Below are positions 1-8,819 of a DNA stretch of 64,000 bases, piece after piece; position 1 is the first letter of the stretch; each line of letters opens with the position of its first letter. Below the pieces are notes generated by a model. That model saw only the letters and a list, made by a program, of their open reading frames with translations. It was not told the origin of the DNA and ran no database searches. The position numbers and the translations under genes were made by a program. The stretch spans positions 62,001-126,000 of the forward strand of contig MKTW01000020.1 of assembly GCA_001898405.1 (NCBI GenBank). Reading direction: 5' to 3'. Source of the DNA: Sphingobacteriales bacterium 44-61 (GTDB lineage Bacteria; Bacteroidota; Bacteroidia; Chitinophagales; Chitinophagaceae).

Positions 1-1421
1 TCATGTTTTACCACTTTATGTTTTGGGGCCTTGCCTTCTACTGGTATCTTATAAGGGATGCTAAGTTGAAACCGGGTGCCAAGGCCAGGCTCACTTATTA
101 CTGTAATGCTGCCCTGTTGCAGGTCAACAAGGTCTTTTACAATCGCAAGTCCCAATCCTGTTCCCCCGTATTTGCGGGTAATGGAATCTTCCGCCTGCCT
201 GAAGCGATCGAATATGCCAGGCAGTTTGTCTTTTTCAATGCCTATGCCTGTGTCGCTGACAGAGATGAACATAGTGACCAGGCCGGTAGGCAGTGGCTCT
301 GCATTAATGGAAACATTGATGCTTCCTCTTTGGGTAAATTTCACTGCATTGCCGATCAGGTTCACCAGGATTTGTGTAAGCCTTACAGCATCTCCTTCGA
401 GTATATCAGGCACCTGCTCTTCCACAGAAGTGGTAAGAAGCAATCCTTTTTCCCTGGTCTTCTCTGTAAACATGGTCTCAACAGAATGCGCCAGGCTGCG
501 AACGCTGAAAGGTGCCGGCTCAATACGCATCATACCGGCTTCGATCCTCGACAGATCAAGTATATCGTTGATAATGGCCAGCAGGTTTTCGCCCGACTGA
601 CGGATGCTGTGTACATATGCTTCAGCTTCCGGTTCCAGTGTTTTCTTTTGCAGAAGATTGGTGAACCCGAGTATTGCGTTCATAGGGGTGCGGATCTCAT
701 GGCTCATATTGGCCAGGAAATTTTCTTTTATCCTTGCGGCTTCTCTTTCTTTCTTCTCCGACGCGTCTAGCTGGCGGATCAATTGATTCTGACTGGCAAT
801 GCGGTTGATGATATACCAAAACAGGCCGGCGCCGCTCAGCAGCACGATCACAATGAGAATAGTGCCCCAGCGCCGGGCATTGCGACCGCTTTCATCAATC
901 GATTCTGTTACCCTTGTAAGCAATACCTGCCGGCTGGTATCTATCTTATGCGCTACGGCGGTAATGGAATGCATCAACCGTTTTCCATGCTGGTTGGCCA
1001 TCAGTGCTTCTGCGGCTTTTTTTCCGGAATGGGCAAAAGTGTCGAGTACCTGGCGATTGAAAGAGATCTTTTCCTTCACCAGTTCATCCAATTCATCAAT
1101 GTACCGGATAGTGCTGTCATCGTCATTTACTTGCTGAAGGTGGCCCAGGTCTTTTTGCACATTCCCTATCTGTTGCTCAAGATTATCTGCTATGGAAACA
1201 TCCGACATGGCGATAGCGCCTCTCACATCGCTTTCCATGGATATCATATCTTTTTCCAGGTCGCGGAGCTGGCTGCCTGTCTTGAATTCATTCAGCAGCT
1301 TTTCATTGCCCAGGATAAGATCATCAATATTCCGGGCAGAATTATACTGCATAAAGATCAGGAGAAGATTGCCGGTAATGAAAGCGGCCAGCAGGTAGTA
1401 GATGATGCGTTTACTGGTCAT
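1..1421 (-). CDS. sensor histidine kinase, hybrid type, C-terminus cut by window edge
   Basis: Membrane histidine kinase read from 1421 down to the window edge; about 473 codons are present with no stop, so the C-terminus lies outside. Residues about 5-25 form a first membrane segment, a helical periplasmic region (4-helix/CHASE3-like) follows, and a second membrane segment lies near residues 183-203. The phosphoacceptor motif SHEIRTPMN (His about residue 241) and the ATP-binding DTGIGI and GGTGLGLAI motifs are intact. Family knowledge: this H-box form is common in hybrid kinases with receiver domains, so a receiver may follow off-window, but this cannot be seen. The stimulus is unknown. The gene runs in the same direction as the LytTR regulator at 1918-2613, but 500 bp and a small membrane gene separate them, so partnership is only possible. 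Confidence 0.9.
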   Translation of the reverse strand, partial: MTSKRIIYYLLAAFITGNLLLIFMQYNSARNIDDLILGNEKLLNEFKTGSQLRDLEKDMISMESDVRGAIAMSDVSIADNLEQQIGNVQKDLGHLQQVNDDDSTIRYIDELDELVKEKISFNRQVLDTFAHSGKKAAEALMANQHGKRLMHSITAVAHKIDTSRQVLLTRVTESIDESGRNARRWGTILIVIVLLSGAGLFWYIINRIASQNQLIRQLDASEKKEREAARIKENFLANMSHEIRTPMNAILGFTNLLQKKTLEPEAEAYVHSIRQSGENLLAIINDILDLSRIEAGMMRIEPAPFSVRSLAHSVETMFTEKTREKGLLLTTSVEEQVPDILEGDAVRLTQILVNLIGNAVKFTQRGSINVSINAEPLPTGLVTMFISVSDTGIGIEKDKLPGIFDRFRQAEDSITRKYGGTGLGLAIVKDLVDLQQGSITVISEPGLGTRFQLSIPYKIPVEGKAPKHKVVKH

Positions 1422-1499
1422 GCGGATTACTCTGCTGTAAGTTAAGGATTAAATTAAAAAGGAATGCAGCCGGGGTTTGCAGCGAAGGGTACCGCAACA

Positions 1500-1688
1500 T
1501 TATTTATGTGGCCTTATATACCTGCCCAGGAATGTTGCCAGCAGCATAATGCTTCCGATCAACCCCAGCAGCACAACGAGCATTAACCAGACATGACCGC
1601 CTCTGTCCATCAGCCTCAGCAGGAAATAAGAGAGGATGATCAGCACCAGCAGGTCAAGAAAGAATAATATCGTGTAGATTGTTTTCAT
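1500..1688 (-). CDS. small two-helix membrane protein, function unknown
   Basis: A 62-residue protein with two hydrophobic segments (about residues 4-22 and 34-52) joined by a short polar turn containing RGGH, and a basic tail (RYIRPHK). This is the layout of a small inner-membrane hairpin protein. I do not recognise a family. It lies 78 bp upstream of the histidine kinase start on the same strand and could be cotranscribed with it. Confidence 0.6.
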   Translation of the reverse strand: MKTIYTILFFLDLLVLIILSYFLLRLMDRGGHVWLMLVVLLGLIGSIMLLATFLGRYIRPHK

Positions 1689-1793
1689 TGTAAAAAAAGG
1701 GGCCGCATAGACATGCAGCCCGTAACCAAAACCAAACTGCTATGAGAATAAAAGCTTTTTTGAAGATTGAATACTGAACATCCGATTATCTCA

Positions 1794-1886
1794 TCACAAA
1801 CTGCCCGTATTCAATTGCTTCAACACCCCAAAGCTCTTATTTCCCGCCTCTTCCCTAAGGGCAGAATAGATGGAACGGGCAAACAT
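1794..1886 (-). CDS. possible 30-codon ORF after the LytTR gene
   Basis: Just downstream of the LytTR stop, the +1 frame is open with protein-like composition (SIYSALREEAGNKSFGVLKQ, an amphipathic helix). The first ATG of this frame is at 1886 and tandem TGA stops lie at 1791-1796. The frame also reads back through DPTDQFSRFTD to a stop overlapping the LytTR C-terminus. It may be a genuine microprotein, an old C-terminal piece separated by a frameshift, or chance. Confidence 0.2.
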   Translation of the reverse strand: MFARSIYSALREEAGNKSFGVLKQLNTGSL

Positions 1887-1917
1887 GTCGGTAAAACGGG
1901 AAAACTGATCGGTGGGA

Positions 1918-2613
1918 TCAAAGGATATTCATCCGCTTATTGAGGGCGGCCCTGTAAGCATCTGCTACAGGCAGGGGTTTGCCCTGGATAATAAGGGCTC
2001 CGTCCTGGATAGTGTCGATTTTGGGGATGGAAACGATATAGGACCGGTGCACGCGCAGGAACTGATCGGCCGGCAGCCGCTCTTCCACTGCTTTCAGGGT
2101 AGTATGGATGGCATAGAATTTACCCTGGGTATGAAGTTTTACATAATCACCCATGGCTTCCGCATACAGGATCTCATCGAGGCTGAGACGGCGGACAATA
2201 TTGGAATCGCGGATGAAGATAAACGCATCAGGGGCTATATTCACTTCTTCTTCCAGGCTTTGGTGGATATCCCTGGTTTTATCAATGGCTTGTATGAACC
2301 GGGGCAGGGTCACTGGTTTCACGATATAATCCACTACGTTCAATTCAAATGCTTCCACTGCATAGTCTTTCCTGGAAGTGGTAAAAATAATCAGGGGGCG
2401 TTTGGCACCGAGGTTCCTGGTCAGTTCCAGCCCGGTCATGCCCGGCATTTCAATATCAAGCAGCAGCAGGTCCACGGGTTCTTCCTGCAACACATTATAG
2501 GCGTCCATGGCATTTTCGCATTCTGCCACTACCACCAGGTCTTTTACCCGGGAGGCAAGCTGTTTGAGCGTGGTGCGGGCAATTTTGTTATCGTCAACAA
2601 TAACAACATTCAT
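1918..2613 (-). CDS. LytTR-family response regulator
   Basis: A 231-residue regulator: receiver domain at residues 1-115 with phosphoacceptor Asp53 (LLLLDIEMP) and the acidic pair DD at 7-8, then a LytTR DNA-binding domain at about 130-228 (FLRVHRSYIVS). Length and order are normal for the LytR/AlgR family, which binds direct repeats two helical turns apart. No LytS-type kinase adjoins it; the nearest kinase is the hybrid-type gene at 1-1421. The upstream lipoprotein gene at 2633 ends 19 bp before its start, so it may be the last gene of that transcript. Confidence 0.92.
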   Translation of the reverse strand: MNVVIVDDNKIARTTLKQLASRVKDLVVVAECENAMDAYNVLQEEPVDLLLLDIEMPGMTGLELTRNLGAKRPLIIFTTSRKDYAVEAFELNVVDYIVKPVTLPRFIQAIDKTRDIHQSLEEEVNIAPDAFIFIRDSNIVRRLSLDEILYAEAMGDYVKLHTQGKFYAIHTTLKAVEERLPADQFLRVHRSYIVSIPKIDTIQDGALIIQGKPLPVADAYRAALNKRMNIL

Positions 2614-2632
2614 GAACTGAAGATAGGAATTT

Positions 2633-4090
2633 CTACCTTATCGTATTCACTGTCATCACCTGCATTCCCCCTCTCCCGTTCACTTTTACGGGCACTGATG
2701 CAGAGGCACGTCCGCTAAGCTGAAGGTTGATCTGGTTCTCACCCGCCTGCAATGGAATGCGGGCATAATAGATCGTATGGGGCAGGCTTTGCCAGTTACG
2801 GGTATCTGCTTTTTCAGAAGCAAAATTGAAAATTTGCAGGCCAAGAGCAATGGCTTCCCGGGCCGCTTCTTCTTTCTTTTCCTTTTTTCTTTGCTCTTCG
2901 GTCTTGCTCTTGTCGTTGTCTTTTTTGTCGGAAGGCCTTATGGCTGCTTCAGCCAGTTTTTTAATAGCAAGACGGGTCAGTGTTGAAGAGAGTTCCTTCA
3001 GCATCCTTTCTTTTAAAGTAGCAAAGGCAAGATTATTTACATCTTCTGCCGGTTCCAGTTTGAACGATTGCGACCCGGCCAGTGCCGCAGCACCTGTATA
3101 CGCCGGAGCAACGGCTTCATATTTGGGAAGTGCAACACGGAAACTGCGCAGATCTTCCAGTTTGATATTATCACGGCTGTAACCACTGCTGAAATCGAAA
3201 GGTACTGTGAAAGAATTATTCGCATCTGTAAAGAAAAAAGCACCACCTGCATCTTTGAACAAAGAGAACCAGATATCCTGTTGTGCTTTAACAGGAGCAG
3301 AACCATTTTCCCAGAAAAGGATCAGCTCGCCGCCAGCCGGCTTTTCTTCTTTTTGATACGTTGTATTCAATAATCTTTCATAGCGGCCGAGCTCATCCAT
3401 AAACCCGTTCTGGTCTGCAGTCCGCAACAGATCTTTTTTCAACTGCTCGGGAATATCTATGCCATAGTATTTTCCCTGGTTGTCCAGAAATACGTTAGCA
3501 GCATTGCGATAGGAAATAAATGCGTTGTTTACATCTCCGCCTTTTTCATAAATAATACCCTGCACCATTAAGGAAAATGCGTCATCCTTGTATTTGTCCT
3601 TATTGCCTACTTTATCTTCCTGGGCATAGGTGCGGAGGCTGATGCGGCGGGCTTCCACGAGTGCATCATCGGTTTCACCAAGCTGCAGGTAATTGATGGC
3701 TTTGTAGTAATGCACGAGGTATTTTTCAAAATCTTCCGCTTTATAGGTTTGCATCATGGGATTAAGCAGATTTCCCAATGCAATGTCCTTTGCCGAAGTG
3801 CGGGCCGTTTCCATAAGCAGGTCTGCTTCGTTGAAATAGGTATTGCTGCTATCCCATTGCCCCATCAGGTGGCAAACCTTGCCACGCTCGAGAAGATAAA
3901 GCAGGCGGTTCCTGTTTTTCTTCAGCAGCTTGCTTTTATCCAGCTCTTTGGCAGCTTTAGTGTAATCACCTTCCCGGAGACTGCTGTAGTAGCTCTGCAC
4001 CTGTTGATTATAGGTAGCACAGGACGTCAGCATTACCAAAGGTAAAAGCGCAATAGCCCAACTCTTTATATTTTTGAATAAGAGGAACAT
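2633..4090 (-). CDS. COG3014-like TPR lipoprotein
   Basis: A 485-residue predicted lipoprotein. The signal peptide ends in a lipobox (MLTSCAT, Cys about residue 24). Residues 30-230 are helical, TPR-like and rich in Leu/Tyr/Ala, covering 'YYSSLREGDYTKAAKEL' and 'YYKAINYLQLGETDDALVEARR'. A Lys/Glu-rich linker (about 385-410) precedes a beta-rich C-terminus. This matches my memory of COG3014, a family often encoded beside LpoB-like lipoproteins. It lies 30 bp downstream of the LpoB-like gene on the same strand. The role is probably in the periplasm or outer-membrane inner leaflet and linked to the cell envelope; the exact function is not established. Confidence 0.75.
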   Translation of the reverse strand: MFLLFKNIKSWAIALLPLVMLTSCATYNQQVQSYYSSLREGDYTKAAKELDKSKLLKKNRNRLLYLLERGKVCHLMGQWDSSNTYFNEADLLMETARTSAKDIALGNLLNPMMQTYKAEDFEKYLVHYYKAINYLQLGETDDALVEARRISLRTYAQEDKVGNKDKYKDDAFSLMVQGIIYEKGGDVNNAFISYRNAANVFLDNQGKYYGIDIPEQLKKDLLRTADQNGFMDELGRYERLLNTTYQKEEKPAGGELILFWENGSAPVKAQQDIWFSLFKDAGGAFFFTDANNSFTVPFDFSSGYSRDNIKLEDLRSFRVALPKYEAVAPAYTGAAALAGSQSFKLEPAEDVNNLAFATLKERMLKELSSTLTRLAIKKLAEAAIRPSDKKDNDKSKTEEQRKKEKKEEAAREAIALGLQIFNFASEKADTRNWQSLPHTIYYARIPLQAGENQINLQLSGRASASVPVKVNGRGGMQVMTVNTIR

Positions 4091-4120
4091 TCACCCGTAT
4101 TGAGGGATACTCAAGTGGGT

Positions 4121-4708
4121 TTAGTTCTTTACATATTTAGCGATCTTCTTCTCGCCTATCCAAACCACTTCATTGGTTTCAATATTGGTGAGTTCAAGAT
4201 TTACCTGGTAGTAAACTACTTTTTTTCTTTTCTGGGAATCCACTATGGAATTGATAGAACCCTGGAGTATAAAATCGGCGCCTTGTTCCAATCCGAATTT
4301 TTTCATGGTGCTGGCGCTGGCATTGGTTTGCTGATCTGCTTTTTCTGCACGCAACTCTTCTCTTTTTTTACCGCCCTGCACCAACCGCACCCTTTGCGAT
4401 GTAACAAATGAGTTCTCTACATCCTTGATAAAAGTTTCTGCTTCGATATGCTCATGGCTTTTATTGGTTACCAGGCCAACGATCACGGTTGGACGTTGTC
4501 CATTTTTGGCAGCCATGTAATTAGTGAGCCAGTTAGCCCCAAGTATTGTTTTAGTCATATCTTCTGCTACAAGCCTTGAATCAGTATTGTTCCAGCGGCC
4601 GCTGAGATCGATCTGTTCGGAAGGATCGATGCGGGTGACTTTATGGGCGCAGTTACTGAACAAAAACAATGCAGTAAGAGGCAAAAAAATGAGTAAACCC
4701 TTTTTCAT
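4121..4708 (-). CDS. LpoB-like penicillin-binding-protein activator lipoprotein
   Basis: A 195-residue lipoprotein with a lipobox (FSNCAH). Recognisable LpoB-family features are IDLSGRWNDTDS-like residues 34-46, 'RPTVIVGLVTNKSHEHIEAETFIKDVENSF' in the middle, and the ending GADFILQGSINSIVD plus ETNEVVWIGEKKIAK. In E. coli LpoB stimulates PBP1b from the outer membrane; here the same role is inferred, not shown. The gene sits between the small secreted protein and the COG3014-like gene on one strand, a pairing seen in other genomes. Confidence 0.82.
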   Translation of the reverse strand: MKKGLLIFLPLTALFLFSNCAHKVTRIDPSEQIDLSGRWNNTDSRLVAEDMTKTILGANWLTNYMAAKNGQRPTVIVGLVTNKSHEHIEAETFIKDVENSFVTSQRVRLVQGGKKREELRAEKADQQTNASASTMKKFGLEQGADFILQGSINSIVDSQKRKKVVYYQVNLELTNIETNEVVWIGEKKIAKYVKN

Positions 4709-4762
4709 TATAAAGGAATTAATGGTTTATGATAATAAGAATGTATTGTTGTGCTGGTTCAA

Positions 4763-5179
4763 TCACCATCTCCACCACCAACCCAGGCCGAGGTTCCAGG
4801 AGAAATTACTGCGGCGGTTGTAGCGGTAAGGTGAATAGTAGTTATTGTAGTTTCCCCAACCGTTGCCATAATTCAGTGAATTATACCAATCGTAGGAAGA
4901 GTATCCATAACGTGCTCTTTCCAGTCGCAATTGCTGGCGGAATGCACGGCGGTTAGCTCTTGCTTCAGCTTTGTCGGCCAGGTAGTCAATAGCTTTATAG
5001 GTTTCCTGTGCGGTGGTGCCTTGCCAGGTATTGATGGAATCAGCTGTCTTCATATATTTTGCCCGGCTAACGGCGAAATCAGGATTTTGATCAGGGGCCA
5101 GCGTTGTCTGCGCCATGGCAGCACCGGCAAACAGCATGAATGCCAGTATCAATAAATTCCTGTGTATAGATATTTTCAT
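4763..5179 (-). CDS. small secreted Tyr/Asn/Trp-rich protein
   Basis: About 138 residues starting at the ATG at 5179, which gives a clean signal peptide (ILAFMLFAGAAMAQ). The middle is charged and helical (ARANRRAFRQQLRLERARYG); the tail is strongly aromatic (YNSLNYGNGWGNYNNYYSPY...) and ends WWWRW. A terminal Trp cluster of this kind suggests membrane or envelope interaction. An upstream ATG at 5224 is in frame but would bury the signal peptide. It heads a three-gene run with the LpoB-like and COG3014-like genes. No family recognised. Confidence 0.6.
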   Translation of the reverse strand: MKISIHRNLLILAFMLFAGAAMAQTTLAPDQNPDFAVSRAKYMKTADSINTWQGTTAQETYKAIDYLADKAEARANRRAFRQQLRLERARYGYSSYDWYNSLNYGNGWGNYNNYYSPYRYNRRSNFSWNLGLGWWWRW

Positions 5180-5425
5180 TGCATAGGTTTTAATCCTTAT
5201 CAAGATAACAGGTTTTTGGAACATTTTGTAGCCCGCAGGAGGGATTGAATTTTATTTAACAGGGAATCAACACTTCATGCGGGATTTTCCCTGTGAAAAC
5301 ACTGTTATGCAAAGCTACTATTTGCTCCGTTAACCGGCCGTTAAAACTTACACAGGTTGAGGAAAAGAGAGAACGGATTGAAACAAACTGTTTTGAACAA
5401 AGAAAGTTGGTACTGTCTAAAATAG

Positions 5426-5487
5426 CCCTTCCCGTCTTCCCGCCTTACCGGTAAGTTTTTACCGGTAAGGCGGGAAGACGGGAAGGG
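5426..5487. repeat. palindromic hairpin element, copy 1
   Basis: Perfect inverted repeat: 29-nt arms 5426-5454 and 5459-5487 with loop GTTT. Each arm ends at the loop in TTACCGGTAA, itself a palindrome. A second copy lies at 61648-61707 with identical arm sequence and a different loop. It lies in the 334-bp gap between the LytTR gene stop (5514) and the start of the small secreted protein (5179). No T-tract follows the stem on either strand, so it is not a typical intrinsic terminator. The rest of the gap (5180-5425) shows no gene. Confidence 0.9.
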
Positions 5488-5513
5488 TGTCTGAAATTTG
5501 TTAATGTATATTA

Positions 5514-6206
5514 TTATTTAAGTCTTTCGTAGAGTTTTTGCCGGTAGGTAATGCCGACGGGCATTTTCTGGTCATTGATCGTAACCGTGTCTTTACCGTA
5601 TTCGTGGATTTTGTTAAGGGATACAATAAAAGATTTGTGGATCCGTAGAAATTGATTGTCAGGTAATGTTTCTTCCAGTTCACTTGTAGTAAGCGAAACG
5701 ATATATGTTTTTTGGGAAGTGCAGATACGGATGAAGTTGCCCAGGCTTTGGGCGTACAGAATATCATCCAGTTCAATACGCGTGCTCACACCGCCTGTTT
5801 TTACCATAATAAATGACTGGCTTTCTTTTTCCGGTTCCTTTCTTACGGAAAGTTCAAAGTAACGTTCTGTGGCAGTAATAAAGCGGGGAAGATTGATTGG
5901 TTTCAGCAGGTAATCCACCACTCCATGATCATAGCTTTCCATTGCATATTCTGAATACGCAGTAGTAAGAATGGTGCGGGGAGGGTTCTTCAGGCTTTTG
6001 AGCATCTCCATGCCGGAGATCTCGGGCATGTTGATATCGAGAAACATCAGGTCAACCGGGTGCTGCCGCAGGTAATTAATGGCTTCGATAGCATTGTAAC
6101 ACTGTTGCACCAGTTCCAGTTGTGATACGTAGCGGATATGGCTCATCAACACATAATGCGCAGCCGGTTCATCATCCACAATTATGCAGGTCCTTCTCCC
6201 GTCCAT
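5514..6206 (-). CDS. LytTR-family response regulator, partner of the LytS-like kinase
   Basis: A 230-residue response regulator: receiver with DDE at 11-13 and phosphoacceptor Asp57 (LMFLDINMP), a switch region (TTAYSEYA), then LytTR DNA-binding domain at about 130-228 (FLRIHKSFIVS). Its start overlaps the end of the upstream histidine kinase gene by 35 bp, which indicates translational coupling and a cognate pair. The pair is divergent from the TolC-RND-adaptor operon, so control of that efflux operon is a natural inference. Confidence 0.94.
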   Translation of the reverse strand: MDGRRTCIIVDDEPAAHYVLMSHIRYVSQLELVQQCYNAIEAINYLRQHPVDLMFLDINMPEISGMEMLKSLKNPPRTILTTAYSEYAMESYDHGVVDYLLKPINLPRFITATERYFELSVRKEPEKESQSFIMVKTGGVSTRIELDDILYAQSLGNFIRICTSQKTYIVSLTTSELEETLPDNQFLRIHKSFIVSLNKIHEYGKDTVTINDQKMPVGITYRQKLYERLK

Positions 6207-7233
6207 ACTTTTCTATTTTCAGTTCCAAATGTACTTGAAAATCGGCAGGTCCGTCTTTAATCTCCAGGCGATGTTTATCAGGATAAAGGATCGCCAGCCT
6301 TTCTTTTGAATTCTTTAACCCAATACCTGTAGACACAACTTCCGCTTTTTTCCGGGGAAGGGAATTCCTGACATCCATTATAAACCATTCGTTCTCCATT
6401 TTTAAAGTCACCTGTACATGACATTGCTCCACGCTGCCTGTGCCATGTTTGAAAGCATTTTCAATAAAGGAGATCAGCAGCATGGCAGGCATTTTATACT
6501 GAGCAGGATTTTCGATTGACTGATTGAACACTACTTCACATCGATGACCTACTCTTTCCTTTTCCAGGTTAATATAGCTTTCAATAAACGAGATCTCGTC
6601 TTTCAGGGAAACACATTTTTTATTGCCGTTCTCCAACTGGTAGCGCATCAGTTGCGATGCCTGCATCAGCAGGTCGGGCACGCGGCCGGGGTATTGCAGA
6701 CTCACTCCATATAATGTATTGAATGTGTTGAAAAGAAAATGTGGATTGAGCTGGCTGCGCAGGGCGTTCAACTGCACTTCGCGCGCCAGGATGGTTTCCC
6801 TTTCCGCCGTCCGCTGCTCGCGGTAATACTTCAGTAACAGTAAGGGGCCCATGATACATATAGAAGTGGCAACCATTGTGGCAAGGTGATAGATATAACT
6901 TTGCTGCTTGATGGATTTGTAGAGATAGCAGTTCTTATACAGCCAAAGCGTGGCCACTTCATATAATATACCGGAAAAAATCAGCACCAGCCCAATGCTC
7001 AGCAAAGCATAAGTGAGCGGTTTTCCTTTTTCCAGTAAGACCGGGAGTAAAAAAATGCGGTTGAGTTGCGCATGGGTATAGAGGATCAAAAAATAAGTAC
7101 ACCCCTTCCATAGATTATTCCAGGAACTGATCAGCATCCAGTCGTTCAACGTGAATAAAATGAAGGTGAAAAACAAGACTACGATTTCCTGCAACCACTT
7201 GTTCTCAACAGTTTTCCGGATGGACACTTGCAT
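6172..7233 (-). CDS. LytS/YehU-type sensor histidine kinase
   Basis: A 353-residue kinase with about four N-terminal membrane segments (near 16-34, 43-63, 75-97, 116-135) and no separate sensor domain. The His_kinase (PF06580) motif QLNPHFLFNTFNTL holds His165; the ATPase part has ENAFKHG and GIGLKNSKERL. It overlaps the LytTR regulator by 35 bp. The start codon at 7233 lies inside the first of two 16-nt direct repeats. The signal is unknown; membrane-embedded sensing is typical of this family. Confidence 0.93.
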   Translation of the reverse strand: MQVSIRKTVENKWLQEIVVLFFTFILFTLNDWMLISSWNNLWKGCTYFLILYTHAQLNRIFLLPVLLEKGKPLTYALLSIGLVLIFSGILYEVATLWLYKNCYLYKSIKQQSYIYHLATMVATSICIMGPLLLLKYYREQRTAERETILAREVQLNALRSQLNPHFLFNTFNTLYGVSLQYPGRVPDLLMQASQLMRYQLENGNKKCVSLKDEISFIESYINLEKERVGHRCEVVFNQSIENPAQYKMPAMLLISFIENAFKHGTGSVEQCHVQVTLKMENEWFIMDVRNSLPRKKAEVVSTGIGLKNSKERLAILYPDKHRLEIKDGPADFQVHLELKIEKYGREKDLHNCG

Positions 7234-7263
7234 TATTCAAACTTTCTCTTGCATTATTCAAAC
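7227..7263. repeat. 16-nt direct repeats with 21-bp period in the divergent control region
   Basis: CTTGCATTATTCAAAC occurs at 7227-7242 and exactly again at 7248-7263. The period of 21 bp equals two helical turns, the spacing used by LytTR-type regulators (AgrA, AlgR). The first copy covers the kinase start codon. The second copy also holds an ATG, but it is followed by a stop after five codons. It may be a LytTR operator or a recent short tandem duplication. The remaining gap to 7398 holds no clear consensus promoter. Confidence 0.6.
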
Positions 7264-7398
7264 GATCATTAGCAAAGCAAAGGACGCGTTTAATAGCATA
7301 AAAGTCATGTGAAATATGATCAATTGCATTCGTCATTTATCAATCGGAGCTATCATTTTTCTTCATGCGTTCTGCTCACTTGTCGGTTGATTTGTAGG

Positions 7399-8811
7399 AT
7401 GAATCTACAGAGACCCTGCACTTCCTTCTCCGCACGGCTGTCTGTTTTCTTGCTTGCTTTTATGATCGCCTTTTCGGCCACTGCGCAGACCCTGTCGCTA
7501 AGGGAAGCTGTTGACACAGCCATGGCCCGTTATGGCATCATTCAAGCCAAAGAGAACTATGTAAAAGCCGGACAGGAACGAGTGACACAAAGTAAGAGGG
7601 ATTATCTTCCCAACTTCAATTTATCAGCCCAGCAGGTTTATGGTACGGTGAATGGCCAGAATGGCCCTTTATATGGTTTTGGCGGTTTGGGGGTAGCGTC
7701 TTCGGGTTTGCCATTGCCTTCGCAAAACTGGAATGCAGCCTTCGGTGCACTTTACCTGGCCAATATCAACTGGGAATTCTTCAGTTTTGGCCGCACCAAA
7801 GAAAGAATAGAAGTGGCCAAATCATCGCTGCATGTGAATGAAACCGACCTGGAACAGGAACGTTTTCAGCAGCAGATAAAAGTAGCTGCTGCTTATCTCA
7901 ACCTGCTGGTTTCGCAAAGGCTTACACGCATCCAGGAAAAAAACCTCGACAGGGCATTGATCGTAAAACGGACTGCCACGGCAAGAGCAGCGAATGGTTT
8001 GCTGGCAGGTGTCGATTCTTCGTTGGCGAATGCAGAAGTGTCAGCAGCCCGTATTGCATTAACGAATGCAATGAACCTGGAGCAGGAGCAGGCTAATCAA
8101 TTGGCGATCCTCACCGGGCTGCCGGCAACGGATTATCAACTGGATACTTCATTCATCAATAAAATACCACTGGCTTTTGCCGACAGCATTTCATTGAAGG
8201 AAGAAACGCATCCTGTATTGCAATATTACCGGAGCAGGATCGATCTCAGCAACCGCCAGGTGATCCTTAACCGGAAACAGTATTATCCGTCCTTTTCTTT
8301 TTTTGGTGTGTACCAGACAAGGGGTTCAGGATTTGAATCTTCCTATGCAACAGATCAGACTGCCTTTAGCCATGATTATTTTAACGGAGTAAAACCTACC
8401 CGCAGCAATTACCTGTTGGGAATAGGTCTGCAATGGAATATGACTATGTTGCTTCGCAACAAACCTGCGGTGCGTGCACAGGAATTGACCTCAAAAGGTT
8501 TGCAGCATGAATATGACCAGATCAAACTGCAGCTTAGTGCGCAGGTGAGCCTGGCCGATGCGAGGATCAGGAATGCACTGGCCAATTACCGCGAAGTGCC
8601 CAATCAGTTGAGATCTGCCTCGGATGCCTATCTGCAAAAGACAACACTATATAATAATGGGTTGACAACAATTGTAGATGTAACACAGGCCCTGTATGCA
8701 TTGAACCGTGCAGAAACGGACAGGGACATCACCTACAGCAATGTATGGCAGGCTTTGTTGCTGAAGGCCGCGGCCACAGGCAACTGGGATATTTTCATTA
8801 ACGAATTTTAA
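7399..8811 (+). CDS. TolC-family outer-membrane efflux protein
   Basis: About 470 residues from the ATG at 7399, chosen because it places a signal peptide (SVFLLAFMIAFSATAQ) at the N-terminus; earlier in-frame starts do not. The body has the two long helical repeats of the outer-membrane efflux family (LSLREAVDTAMARYG near the start, second repeat around 'ISLKEETHPVLQYYRSRIDLSNRQVILNRKQYYPSFSFFG'). It forms the outer-membrane exit duct for the RND pump. It is first in a three-gene operon, 8 bp before the RND gene. Confidence 0.94.
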   Translation: MNLQRPCTSFSARLSVFLLAFMIAFSATAQTLSLREAVDTAMARYGIIQAKENYVKAGQERVTQSKRDYLPNFNLSAQQVYGTVNGQNGPLYGFGGLGVASSGLPLPSQNWNAAFGALYLANINWEFFSFGRTKERIEVAKSSLHVNETDLEQERFQQQIKVAAAYLNLLVSQRLTRIQEKNLDRALIVKRTATARAANGLLAGVDSSLANAEVSAARIALTNAMNLEQEQANQLAILTGLPATDYQLDTSFINKIPLAFADSISLKEETHPVLQYYRSRIDLSNRQVILNRKQYYPSFSFFGVYQTRGSGFESSYATDQTAFSHDYFNGVKPTRSNYLLGIGLQWNMTMLLRNKPAVRAQELTSKGLQHEYDQIKLQLSAQVSLADARIRNALANYREVPNQLRSASDAYLQKTTLYNNGLTTIVDVTQALYALNRAETDRDITYSNVWQALLLKAAATGNWDIFINEF

Positions 8812-8819
8812 GAGATTTT

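Noticed and set aside
3-1445. Several long plus-strand open frames at the left edge
   Set aside because: They are antisense shadows of the histidine kinase, whose minus-strand frame carries H-box and ATPase motifs.
1918-2718. A 268-codon plus-strand frame opposite the LytTR gene
   Set aside because: Minus-strand frame has receiver and LytTR motifs; the plus-strand translation is low-complexity aromatic and antisense.
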